A stretch of 64,000 nucleotides of DNA from Certhia americana. Taxonomy: Eukaryota; Chordata; Aves; Passeriformes; Certhiidae. The DNA lies in NCBI GenBank assembly GCA_018697195.1, contig CM031879.1, forward strand, positions 40,513,715-40,577,714. Reading direction: 5' to 3'. A model generated the notes under the pieces. That model worked only from the letters and a program-made list of their open reading frames with translations, was not told the DNA's origin and did no database searches. Positions 1 to 11,265 of the stretch are shown here, piece after piece. The position numbers and the translations under genes were made by a program. Positions within the stretch are counted from its first letter, which is position 1. Each line of letters starts with the position of its first letter.

Positions 1-455
1 TGAATTTTCTGGTGCTGCCTACTTTCAAGACTTCTATCCTGATATCGGTTTCTGACAGCATGCATATGGAAGAGATACATGCACTTCTCTGCATGAGTCA
101 GTCATCAAGAGAAAGAAATTCCAGCAGTGGTGGGAGCCCTGACTCCCACCCCATGCCTATGCACTAACTGCTGAATGCACTTGCAGATTTCTGTTATGTC
201 TCATGGCATAACAAGAAGGCTCCAAAAGCAAAAACAATCAAACGTCCTTTGGTAAGCCTAAGTGTTTTCACATTCTTTGATTAGCATCCCCAAAATTAGT
301 AGAAAAACGTCTTCTAAAAATATGTGCATGAGGTCATGCTACAGAGGTGTTTAACTTGAATCTGAAAATGTGTAGTATCCAGTACCATGAACTGATAATC
401 TTCCCTTACTGTTTAACAACCCAAGGTTGTCACTGCTGCCTACTACTAAGTATGT
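1..455. other. Unique non-coding sequence, no gene seen
   Basis: A+T-rich single-copy-looking DNA leading into the pyrimidine microsatellite. Open frames are short and resemble nothing I know. No repeat family is recognisable. Confidence 0.6.
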
Positions 456-635
456 CTTGTCTTGTCTTGTCTTGTCTTGTCTTGCCTTGCCTTGCCTTGC
501 CTTGCCTTGCCTTGCCTTGCCTTGTCTTGCCTTCCCTTCCCTTCCCTTCCTTTCCTTTTCCTTTTCCTTTTCCTTTTCCCTTTCCCTTTCCCTTTCCCTT
601 TCCCTTTCCTTTTCTCTTTTTTTCCTTTTCCCTTT
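456..635. repeat. Compound homopyrimidine microsatellite with ordered units
   Basis: A roughly 180-bp tract that is almost purely C/T apart from the G of its first block. Its unit changes in order along the plus strand: CTTGT (5 copies from 456), CTTGC (8 copies, 481-520, then CTTGT and CTTGC once more), CTTCC (about 4 copies, 531-550), TTTTCC hexamers, then TTTCCC hexamers, with a degenerate TTTTC-rich end. The pentamer blocks differ by single substitutions, which suggests stepwise mutation followed by slippage expansion. The long polypurine/polypyrimidine half could adopt triplex structure. Open frames on both strands here, with Leu/Pro/Cys or Arg/Glu/Lys periodic translations, are artefacts of the repeat. 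Confidence 0.97.
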
Positions 636-1320
636 GAGGTCTCTTAAAAGTCTCATATTCTGCATATCTCTGCCTGAACTATGACTGCAAGAAATTTAAG
701 CAGTTACTGCTGATCCATTCAGCATCCTTGCAATAACTTCTCTGCTCAAGGACTGACTGTGTAAACAATTTTTCCAACCATATAAAACTCATTGTATTTT
801 TTATTGAGAGCATCTATTCATTCAAAGAAAATAGCGTGTGTATATCAATGGAGAAAACAGTGTGAATATCAAGAAACGAAATCTAGGCAATTCTAACAAG
901 AAAGAGCATCAAATCACTTCTATTAAGATGTGGTCTTCTGGATGATATAGTGACCCTCAACATCCACTAAAATCTGATATTCAGCAAACATCGAGAAAAG
1001 GTTTCTAAATGATAGATTACAAGGAAAATAACAGACAGGATGTCAAATCCTGAAAGAGAAGTGATATGTATTTATTCATTATCAAGTTTTTTTGCAGAAA
1101 AGTCTCTTTCATATATCAAAATTAGTATCAATTTGCCCTCATTTCCTCTATGTCAATAAATAACTTTGGAAATGCTGTAATTCCTCAGCTGCATTTAAAA
1201 CATTTGATAAGCAGCCTTTTTCATATACTGATATACAATTTATATGTCTGAAATGTACCTTTAACACAAATCAGAAGTGAAGGGATCAAATAAATCTCTG
1301 GTATAATTACAAGGTTTCCA
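636..1320. other. Unique non-coding sequence, nothing recognised
   Basis: A+T-rich sequence without a frame, repeat or RNA gene that I can support. Confidence 0.6.
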
Positions 1321-1760
1321 AGTGAGCTGAAGTAAGATGAATTTCACTCGAGGCTTTATATTTAGCCTGGAAACAACCAGCCCGGGCATCTTGAATCAGG
1401 CAGACCCAGCACACGTGCAAACGCTACAGCTGCCACCGTGATGCAGATGCTAATAATTCAGCGGCTTTGTACCCTGTGATTATGCATGTGCTGTCTAGTG
1501 GGTCAGATTAAAGAGTTAAACAAAGTGCTTCTCCTTCCCCTCCTGGCGGAAGATAATTCAAACCCATCTGATATTCACAGACAGTTGGACAGCAGCTGAG
1601 GTTTCATTAGGAATCCCACGTATGGCCAGAAGCAACATACACCTCGGTGTTTCCGGGAGCCACAGGCAGCCAGAACAGATGGTAGAAATCATCATCCCCA
1701 GACAGTCATCAGGGGAACCTCAGGCCACATGCTTGAATTTTTCTCAATGAAGCACATAGA
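1321..1760. promoter_or_regulatory. Candidate conserved non-coding / enhancer-like stretch
   Basis: This stretch is less A+T-rich than its surroundings and carries a cluster of recognisable transcription-factor core motifs. There is a CACGTG E-box at 1412-1417, a CAGATG E-box at 1444-1449, TAATAATTCA at 1451-1460, a POU/octamer-like ATTATGCAT at 1479-1487, and AAACAAAG (SOX/TCF type) at 1518-1525. No long reading frame explains the composition. The motif matches are seen directly. Enhancer function is inference only, because short cores also occur by chance. It could equally be an unrecognised old repeat. Confidence 0.22.
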
Positions 1761-4700
1761 AGGCAGGCATTCGATCCATGTGACGGCAGCTGCCAGGTCC
1801 TGGGGGAGCGGGAGACAGCGGAGTGGAGGAAGGCTCTCGCAGGTTATTAACAGGTCACGCTGTGACATTAGCAGTCCGGAAATATCGCCTCTCCCAGGGG
1901 GCTAAAACAAAAGCAAGGGAGAGGTTCCTCGTAATTCAAACACAGTTCAGTGCTTACAGATTACAGAACATAATCTGCTTGGCAACAGCGCAGCACACAG
2001 AGACACTCTGCTCTCTGACTTCCCTTTTTCTTCTAGCTGCTTCCACTCAAAATGTCAGAAGGAATCCTTGATGCTGTAAATGTCCTATGCAAATCTCAAG
2101 GGAGGAAGAGCACAACTTCCCTGCAATTTTCAGAATGAAACCCAGAGGCAAGGCTGATGGTGACAGCTCAACTCCCTCATTCAGATGTCCCTAACCTTTT
2201 TGTTCCACTTGTGACATGCTATATGCAGAATTCCTCATTGATCATCACTGCCGGTCTGAATCACCCAGTCCCTTCTGCGAGCAGTGAGACTTGCTACAAC
2301 TGTCAGCCTCATTAGAGAAGAATTTCCTTGACATTTTGGAGGAAACAAGGCACTTGGAGAAATAGTCTTAAAATATTGCATTTGACAAAGTGGATGGTTT
2401 TAAAAATCATTGCCCCAGTCCTAAAATTGCCTACTTCTTCGGTCTCACCACAACTCTCCCATAGCTAGCCATGCAAGCCAGTCTGCAGATGGAAACTCTC
2501 CAAAACCCAGGCCTGCTTTAAACCTTCTTTACTGACAGGTCAGGACCATGGTGCTTAGCCAAGCACTCCAGAATTACATCCTCGAGAGCACAGTAATATA
2601 AATATACACTCATTGTGGGCTTGTGTGTACAGAAATAAATGGGTGAGGATGTTTGTGCTCATGCATTTGTAAATACAAATAAAATTACTCCGTTCCCGGA
2701 AACTACTTCCTTTTTAATTGTTTACACAGTCTAAGTATAAAATGGAGTTTATCAGGATCTGAAGTGGACAGATTCTGAAATTAAATATGCTTTAAGACTT
2801 TTGTTATGCTAAATTAAGTATTTTACCAGTCACATTGCTCTGTTGAAAAACTTCTTATCTACCTTCTTTGTAGGACTTTCTAATTTTCAGAAAGTTCCAC
2901 TGTTTCCTGCTTTATAGAACAGACAGCCCCCACTCACACTTCTGGTCTTTTTTTCCTACTGTGCTGTATACTACATTTCCCACTTTCTTGCGAGCCTACT
3001 CATTCCTGGTAGCCCTTATGCAGATTGATCTCAACTGATGCTTCTCAGCTTCTCCAATAAAATTCAGTGCTTGCTGAACTACTGGTTAGAATAAGAAATC
3101 CTTAGTCCTGTCCTAAGGATTATTGCATTGTTTGTGTTGTTCAGGGAAACCATGAGTGTGGAGTTTTCCAGCAGCCATTGCAGAAGACCTTCACCATTAC
3201 CTGATCAAGCAGCAGAAACCTGGATTTCCCATGAAAACACTGACCATTTGTCCAGGACTTCCAGGAGCCAGGAAAACCATCTGGAAAGTGAGAGAACTGG
3301 AGCTGTGCTTGATACTGCAAACTGATTAGAGAATTCAGCAGCCTATTAAACCCTAGGAAAAGAGTCGGGATACTGGCTTAAGGCCATTCAGTCATTGATC
3401 GTCAATTATTATTCCATCACCATGCATCCGTTACCTTCCTAAAATATTTCTAGCTTTACATGGAAAACCTTTAAATGGAATCTTCATTTTAAGAAAGGAT
3501 TTCCAGGATCATAAATATTTTGTGTTGTTCCTTTTTAAGACTTGAAGTTTTGCTTTAAAAAGCAATTACTCTTTTCAAGGGAATATTGCAGCACTGACCT
3601 TTACAAGATGTGAAGATGTGCCGTTATCTCTATTTTCATTCTCTGATTCAAGCTGACAGCTCAGTTACTTGTCCACCCATTTCCTGCAGGTGATAGAGGC
3701 AATATTGGTCAACAATGTATCAATGGGAATTGATGTATCCATGGGAATCAACAAGACTGTCCAGCAAATTTTACTGTATGCCACAGCCTCTCAGGCACAA
3801 CAGCACAGCACATCTTTCCTACTAATATAAGCCGAATGTCCATGTTTTATTTCTAGAAGAGCTCATACAAAATCAATAACAGCAAGGGTAAAAATCTTAG
3901 CTTTGTAAGTAATACCCACATGAGGTCCTGAGCCCCACAAAAGGGTAAGAAAAATTGTGGTAATGAGGCTGAGATGTTGAATCACAGCAGAAGAATGTTG
4001 CCACATACCATATATTAAGGTAATAGTCTGTGCCAGGCCTGTGGCATTAGCACAATAAGAACATCCTTAAGCAGAGTCACAACCAGCACATTCCCTTTGG
4101 CTCACTGTGGAGTATAAGGACAGGGCTTCTCCAAAAATGTATGGGCTCATTTGCAGACAAAGCAGGGAGGATATTACAGCTTCTGCCAAGGCGATGAAAT
4201 ATGCAAAGTTGAGAAGGAGCAAATTAGACCACAGCAGAGAGAACAACTGTCTCAGAGCAAGCTTATGCTATTTTCTTACCCTGGCACAGTAGTACAACAA
4301 ATCCTCAGAGTGTCAGAAAGAAGCAGGCTGAGAAAGGTGATGGGAGGATACTGGAGATGCAACGTTAATTCAGTGTGATCAGTCACTCAATCCCTGAGTT
4401 ACTGACTGCCAAATATAACCCTGCACTTTCAGAAAATAGAAGCGCACAGAAAGATTTAAGAAAAATAAGGGTATAATAAAAACATGCATGGGGAAGGTAA
4501 ATACTGAGAAAATAGTAAGGACCAAGAATGACTAACAGAAAAGGAAGCACAGAAATAAAGGCAAATATGCACAGAACAAGCAATGGACAGAGAGAAAGGT
4601 AAAGATCTAAGTAAAAGTAATGATTAAAAGAAAGGTTATCCCACAAATCTTTCTGCAGTTTTTTTAGTCCCTGAAGAACAAATTCAGTTGTAACAATTAT

Positions 4701-6322
4701 CTTTCCAGAAGGGAAATGAAGACCTGCTTTGACTAACAGCTATACAAAATTTATTAGTTGTAAATCATAGACTTCTTATATTGATGTCTTTCACAGCTGC
4801 TGCAAAAAAAAGTCTGAAGATGCAAATGACAAAGTGTCAAAATCTATCAAGCGAGTAAAAAAAAACTGGAAAGGATACTTTTTTTAAAAGTGAATTTTGG
4901 GTGGTGGCAGCAGTGAAAATTCTATAACCTTGCTTTGTTATCACTACATTAACTGTGCCAGCTTTTCACATGAGCATATACTTGTGCATTACTGATTGCC
5001 TGATGTGAAAGCAGGAGTAAAACTAAGTCCTTTGAAGTCTTCTATCAGTTTAGAATTACAGGGTTACAGTCAAGATTTAGTGCAGCAGGATTTCCTTTTA
5101 CAAAAGGGTGCAGTTTGCACCAAAATTTCTTGTTGCCATTGAAATGAATTTCAGATAGCACAACCCAAATGTCAAGGAAAAACAGTTTCTGTATTCTTCT
5201 AACAGTGTCAACCTGAAATATTGACAGCGTCTGAAGAAAAATCGTGTTACACTTCTGCAGGACCTCCCACACATATCTGTAAGTATTTTCTCTTATGAAA
5301 AAATGTCCATCTGAATTGGCCCAGCAGACTTCTAAGTCAGAACTCTAATTAATATCTCAAAAAATACTCTTGGCAATAACAAATACATACAGTTGCTTTT
5401 TTTTCATCTTTAAAAACTACAACAAAGCACCAGGTCCCATTGAACTGCTGGTTTTGACAGAAGACTACTTTCCAGGAGAAGTGCTAGGTAGTTAAAGATC
5501 TCTTTCAAAATTCCCTGGGCATTTTTTCTATGGACTTAGAAAGCTATAAACGGGACCCCTGATTCTCCACCTCCTCACTCACTGTTCACAGCAGACTATA
5601 GTGTCAGAAGAAGTTGAGAAGACTTCCCTGAAACAAATGAGAACACATGCCACTTATTAAAGGATTGCATTAGGTAAATCTTTATAGACAAACACTGGGA
5701 GACTTGATGAGTTCTAGCAAACAAGACAATACCAAAAAGTACTATATGTCATTTTCTAATAACTAAGCTAGGAACCTACCATAAATTATAGAACTACTTC
5801 AAAATAAAAGCTAGCAAGCTGCCCTTCTTCTTCACAACACTAAAGTCTTTGAGACATGAACTATTATCAAACCCAGCTTATGTGTCATGTTTCAGATTTT
5901 GATTAACTCAGCATAGAACCACTTCCTACTACACAACATCTTGTGATGCTGATTCTCCTGTCAAAATCAAGGATTGTGATACACCAAGGTCATGACTGTT
6001 GCTCTGAGTGTGCTCTGGTGCAAAGTGGAATGTCTCAGAAAAAAAAAACAAATTACATGCTTTAATTTTTTTTCTCTTAACTTGGAAGAACTCCACTACA
6101 GTAACAAAAACAGCTTCCAGCTGGAGCCAAAATACACCTTTAGCCTCAAACATTAATCTTCCAGCACCCTGAATGACACATAGCAAGGTAAGGAACTTAA
6201 TGTCAATGAAATAAAAGTGAAACAAAGGTGAGGTTAATCGCCAACAGAAGTGATTAAGAAAGAAATATCCTAAATTCTTGCAGAGAGCAGAGGAATGCTA
6301 CTCCAGGAGCTGCCACTGGCAT
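1761..6322. other. Unique non-coding sequence with one small tandem duplication
   Basis: No coding exon or known repeat seen. Frames such as 1823-2071, 3128-3325 and 4107-4378 are short, lack recognisable domains and fit chance. The only structured item is the 18-bp tandem duplication at 3715-3750, listed separately. Confidence 0.6.
3715..3750. repeat. 18-bp tandem duplication, two copies
   Basis: Two adjacent 18-bp units (3715-3732 and 3733-3750) share the core ATGTATCNATGGGAAT and differ at only a few positions. This is a local slippage duplication with no apparent function. Confidence 0.75.
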
Positions 6323-6388
6323 CTTCCTTCCTGCCTTCCTTTCCTTCCTTCCTTCATTCCTGCCTGCCTGCCTGCCTGTCTGCCTGCC
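6323..6388. repeat. TTCC/CCTG tetranucleotide microsatellite
   Basis: An interrupted TTCC run (6323-6360) passes into CCTG units (6361-6388). This is an ordinary tetranucleotide microsatellite in which the unit has changed by substitution. The 66-codon frame that crosses it is meaningless. Confidence 0.9.
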
Positions 6389-7639
6389 ATGAGTGATGTA
6401 AACCATTTTAATTCAAAAATTCTAATTAGCATATGCTATACAGCAGGTGTTCTTACAAAATCAAAGGCATCTGAGTAAAAGCTTAAAGGCCTTGGATTAT
6501 CTTTTAACCCCAGAACAGAAGATTTTAATCAGGTCTGCTATGTCTGAGACATACTGAGAGCTAATTTGATTTAACAGTAGTAATAATAATAGAAATGCTT
6601 GGGATTCTGGGGTCTGGGTTGGGGTTTTTTCTGTTTTACATCTGTAGCAAGACATGAGGAGAAGAACTCAACTTATTCTTTCAAGGTGATTTCTGTGCTA
6701 CCTTGGGGCTCTGAGGATTTATCTTCCTGTGATGTATTCTGGTGGCTAAATTCCAGACTGGGTTATTGTCCCTGACCCTACCTTCCAGATAATTACTTCA
6801 ATGCATGGCTGTATCAAATCAGGAACATGCTACCAGGTTAAAACTGAAACACCAGACATGTGCTGTTGTAAGTGATCATGCAAAGTACCCAATTTACTTC
6901 AGGGAAAGAAAATATTTAAGAAGTGGCACCTAAGAAGGGACATGCGTGAGTAAGTGTCTCCAACATGAATTCTTAGTTAACTCAAAAAACCTTCTGTTCT
7001 GAGAAGTATATTTTGTGTTACTTTATTTATTGCTAGTTGATCCTGTCCCAGAGACTTAAATGTCCTTAATTTGAATAAGGATTGCAAAACTGTTCTTATA
7101 TGTTGCATGTTGTTCTCTTGAAAAATCATTAAAGCTATTGATTATCTGAAGTATTAACTTAGTTTCTTCACATTACCAGTAAATTTGTTTGAAATGTGTT
7201 ATAGGAAGCATTTCAATTCAAGCCAAAAATCTTCATTTTCTTTCAGTTATTATCCTTCTATATTGTAGAGTCACAGCTTACCAACTTCCCTATGAAAAAA
7301 TCATTTATGCTTCAGCACAGTAGCACCAGAAGCAACCAGCCAAACAAAAATGAAAAAAAAAAAAAAAAAAAAAAGTATAGAGGCCATAAAAAAATAATGC
7401 AGGGGGGTTGAGCAGAAGGAGCTAAGCTACTTGCACACTAAAAACTGGCCTCCCAGAAGAGACATTGAATACTTGCATGATTAGACCAATGAAAGTGATT
7501 TCTCTTTGGAATGAATTTATGACCCACTTTCAAATCCCTGAAGAAAACAGGGATTTAAAATGAGAAAGCTGAAAAGCCACAACAGCAGCAGTGCAAACGT
7601 CTGTTCTTTTTCTCAGTTTTATAATAGTGTCATGGCCCT
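6389..7639. other. Unique non-coding sequence, nothing recognised
   Basis: A+T-rich with no gene. It contains a 22-base A run at 7353-7374. The sequence 5' of that run shows no LINE, SINE or processed-gene body, so the run is listed as a simple repeat rather than a retroposon tail. Confidence 0.6.
7353..7374. repeat. Poly-A tract (22 A)
   Basis: An uninterrupted run of 22 A. I could not identify a retroposed body upstream or flanking direct repeats. Confidence 0.95.
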
Positions 7640-7910
7640 GATGTTAAAAAAAATCCTAACAGTGTGTCAGCGACATGCTGGAGGCAATGAAAGTTATCAA
7701 TCAGTAATATGAAAGGAATTTAAGCAGCTTAATTGAGGGCAAAATTCAATTGATTAATGGTTAGGGAAGTACTCACTGACGTGGAGGCTTCAAGGAATTA
7801 CAATCTGATTAAAATTCCATTTTAGAAATGAAGGGATATAGGATGCTAATCAGTTCTAAACCACAGATTATTAGTGCCAGCTATTTGAAACAGCTGGTAC
7901 TATTGTGATG
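7640..7910. promoter_or_regulatory. Candidate homeodomain-site-rich non-coding element
   Basis: About 270 bp dense in TAAT/ATTA homeodomain cores, including TTAATTGA near 7727-7736, a TTGATTAATGG block near 7750-7760, GATTAAAATTCC and GCTAATCAG. It ends in a near-perfect 10-bp inverted repeat (AGTGCCAGCT at 7873-7882, AGCTGGTACT at 7892-7901, with one G:U-type mismatch). By a rough count the cores are about twice as frequent as the A+T content predicts, so the signal is modest. Regulatory function is inference, and cross-species conservation would decide it. Confidence 0.22.
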
Positions 7911-10900
7911 AAAACAAAACGTGACTCAATTTTTGGGAGGGGGGATAATTTATTTATTTTGAGAACTGGAGCACATCAGTAAACAACACCCATGCACTAA
8001 GCTTGCTTATCTCTGGCTGTCATTTTACACCTGAAAACCTACTTGTCTTTTGGTCAGCTTTGGTTAGGAATGGAAAATCTCAATCTCTTCCTTCATCTAC
8101 AGCACAATAAGGCTCTGTATGGTCACAGAGCCACCTCATGAGGCTCCAGAGTCTTCTGCAAAGCATTTCAGACTAGGATGCTTTTGGAACAAATGTAGAT
8201 TTAGATACCCTGCCAGAAAAACAGGAGTCGGTAAGAATGTTTCTTTTAGACATGTTATGGTAAGATAAAATCAGTGTCTATAGTCCTAAAGGATTTTTTT
8301 TCCCTCCTTATTTTAGGATGAACATCTATATGGGCTAGGATTTCAAAAAGTCAAGGAAACCTTTCAGTAAAAGTACCTGAGATCTGCCTCATCATACTTC
8401 TGTCCCCACAAAGTGGCAATCTCATGGGATTGTTTTAGAAAGAAGATCCAAGGCAGTATTTCTCATCAGTTCCTAAATTAAGCAGACCATGACTGCACTG
8501 CAGGATTTATCATGGTTTTAGTGGCCTCACATTTGAGCTTTTCCAAACCACACTTGCACTGTTTCTGGAATGCACTGTCTTGTGCTTTGTATTTTCTTTC
8601 AGCTCTGCTATTGACAGCATTGGTTTGCTCTGGCATGGCTTCTAGTTGTGAATACAAAGAGCTGTGACATTTCAAAAGATGTGTAAAGTCATACTCCTTT
8701 CACTGGAGCCAAACATCTGTTATCAATCAAAGTAGTGAGCCCTGATCTTAATTTGGAGTTATTCTGGCAAATTAAGTCAATTTCTAAAGATTTATCAAGA
8801 CATCATTTAAGTAAAGAGGTTTGGTCTGGGTAAGAAACAAAGAGAATACATGAATAATTCCTAATTGCCACGCATCTGATTTTCCAGACAAGAAAGGTAT
8901 TTGGCCCTGGGGGAAAAAAAATATTTCTAAACTATTTCTAAGTACATAGCTACAGCATTAAACTAGACAAAAATATTTATCACTTACATTTCTTAATTTG
9001 TTTTAAAAAAAACCCACTTCCCTGATCTTAATGAATATAAGTTCATTTGGGGGAAATATCATTGATACAAAGAGACAATAAAGAAACCAAAGAAATAAAA
9101 AATCTCAAAGAAAAAATATTTAATTTCAATCCTTAGCATTCAAACTTCTATGGCCTAATTTAGGCAATTTTTCACTTCTGGAGATGACCTCATACTATGA
9201 AACAGAGAATACCTGGGGCAAAATGAACATCTGGTAGACTTGAAAAGATTGCATTTTCCTCAGAGGCTTGCTGTTTTCCTGCCTAAAATAAAGAATGTGC
9301 ATAACATTCTAAATAGAGCTACCAAATCATTGGGAGTAGGTCAGCAGCTCTTCAGATGTGCCTAGCTTTGTAGCTTACCTTTACAGTTAAGGAACAGACC
9401 TTTTATGTGAGAGACAAATTATATTCACCTTAATGCCAATAGATAGCTTCTGAATGGACATCACTCCTGACTTTCATCCCTCTCTCTGTCACCCACTGAT
9501 AGAGGCATGTTCCTGATCTGAAAGGAACTGGAAGGAAAAGTACATGGCAGAGGGGTTTCAGCAGTTAGGGTGAAAGCTGGGGCTTAGCAGACATTATTCA
9601 ATGACACTAGATGGCAGAGCAGCTGTTTTGAATTTGTTGAAATGGCATCTTCCTGAGAGCTTTGATGTTACTTTGTTTTATGACATTGCAGTCTGAAACT
9701 GTGTTGACTTAGATATCTATACTGGCTTTTGATTTTAATGAGTTTCTTGGTTGAAGACTGAAGTCAAAAGAATAAGATCAAAATAAATTTTATCATGTAA
9801 GCTAAGGGTTCCAAAAGATTAAGAAAGGGGAACAGAAAGGACAGTCCATCAGCCATTTGGCCACATCAGCTAAATCTCTGTTCCTTTGATAAAGGAAGAT
9901 ATAAAAGTCTGGGGCCTGAGAAAAGTCTGAGACAACTTGTTGTTGAATTGTGGAACTAAAAGATTTGGACAATTCTCTGAAAGAAACGTTCAGAGCTGTG
10001 ATGTCAGAAGTTTGGGATTAGAAGAGTCCTGGGTTTCAAGAAATAGAGAATGATTCCTCCTGCTTCCCAGGCCTGACTGGGGCATGGCTCCCCCAGTTCA
10101 GTGGGTCTCTTGTCTCAGAGCTCCTCATATGGACTACTTTACAGTGGACCTTTCACTGGCAGCACCTTCCCACCACCAGAACTGCCAGCAGATTTTCTTT
10201 CACCTTGTAGGTATCACTGTGCAGGATAACTGCTCCTCACACAAATCCAAATCATGCCTAAGGCATTTACTCACCATCACCTTTGGAAAGGTGGACATGC
10301 TGTGGCTGTTTGAACCCTCCATATTCCGAGAAGCACAATATGTGCTAACAAGACTAATTACTCACCCAGCATTCCTTCACCTGTCAACACAGAAGTCTTA
10401 CAAATATCTTTGTAGGGATGAAATTGTTATTGACCCTCAATGAATTTCTGGAGGCACCCACCCTTCCTCTAAAATAATAAAATTACTCCGAAAAATAGAA
10501 AAACAAAATTAAGGAAAGCAATAAAACCTTTCCTGTTACACCACTTTTCACTCAAGTCTGTGCTTGTAACTTATAAAAAAGGAAATGTACTATAGCCTTC
10601 CTGCCATCAGACACAAGCAGAAGCATTTGCAAGCATAAATTTCAGAATTGCACCTTTATATCACAGAAGCGATAGAGTTAAAATTTAAATTAAATCGATA
10701 GAGTTTGTGAACAAAACTGCTTTTGCAACAGTGTACCATGAGATGAGAGTTTTCAGGGCCTTCCTTCTGATGTTGTTGTGTCAGCTAGAGTGTGAGTCAG
10801 AATGCAAAGAAGAGAGCAGTTTACAGAGGACAATTGCTGGCCTTTGACCCTTGTGTGTGATAAGGGCCATCACCCTTTTAAGTGCTATTTCCAGCAGAGA
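7911..10900. other. Unique non-coding sequence, nothing recognised
   Basis: No recognisable exon or repeat. The 119-codon plus-strand frame at 10084-10443 has no domain or compositional signature that I recognise. It could be a chance frame, so I do not call it a gene. A short motif, CGATAGAGTT, occurs twice near 10670 and 10697. Confidence 0.55.
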
Positions 10901-11265
10901 GAATCACAGAAACATAGAATGGTATGGGTTGGAACTGCCCTTAAAGATCACCTAGTTCCAATCCCCCTGCTATGGACAGGGATGCCTTTCACTATACCAG
11001 GTTACTCAGGGCCCCATCCAACCTGGCTTTGAACACTGCCAGGGATGAGGCCTCGCCAGCTTCTCTGGGCATTCTGTTCTAGTGTCTCACTGCCCTCTGA
11101 GTTAAAAAAAAAATAAATCTTAGCATCCAATCTAGTTATCTCCCATTTTAGTTTAAAGCCATTCCCCCTAGTCCTGTTGCTATCTATCCATGCAAGAAGT
11201 CACTCTCCCTCTTTTTCATAAGCCCCCTTGAAGTACTGGCAGGCTGCAGAGAGGTCTCCCTGGAG
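10901..11265 (-). mobile_element. CR1 LINE, 5'-truncated 3' end fragment
   Basis: Read on the minus strand, this is the 3' end of a chicken-repeat-1 (CR1) non-LTR retrotransposon. It runs from the distal coding part, through the 3' untranslated region, to the TTCTATG/TTCTGTG-type terminal octamers at 10901-10920. The plus strand shows the familiar antisense signature of a GGTTGGAA block followed by AAAGATCACC and then the C-rich 3' untranslated stretch. The 5' end stops abruptly near 11265 in the region encoding the end of the reverse transcriptase, as usual for CR1, which truncates during target-primed reverse transcription. An A-rich insertion near 11105-11116 and many substitutions show it is old and inert. 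No target-site duplication is evident, which is common for CR1. The subfamily is not assigned. Confidence 0.9.

Noticed and set aside
347..684. Several overlapping frames of 61-104 codons on both strands
   Set aside because: They translate the pyrimidine microsatellite. The periodic Leu-Pro-Cys-Leu-Ala and Arg-Glu/Lys-Glu patterns are caused by the repeat unit, not by a protein.
10084..10443. 119-codon plus-strand frame beginning MAPPVQWVSCLRAP
   Set aside because: No recognisable domain, no visible exon context, and a length within chance expectation for 64 kb in six frames.
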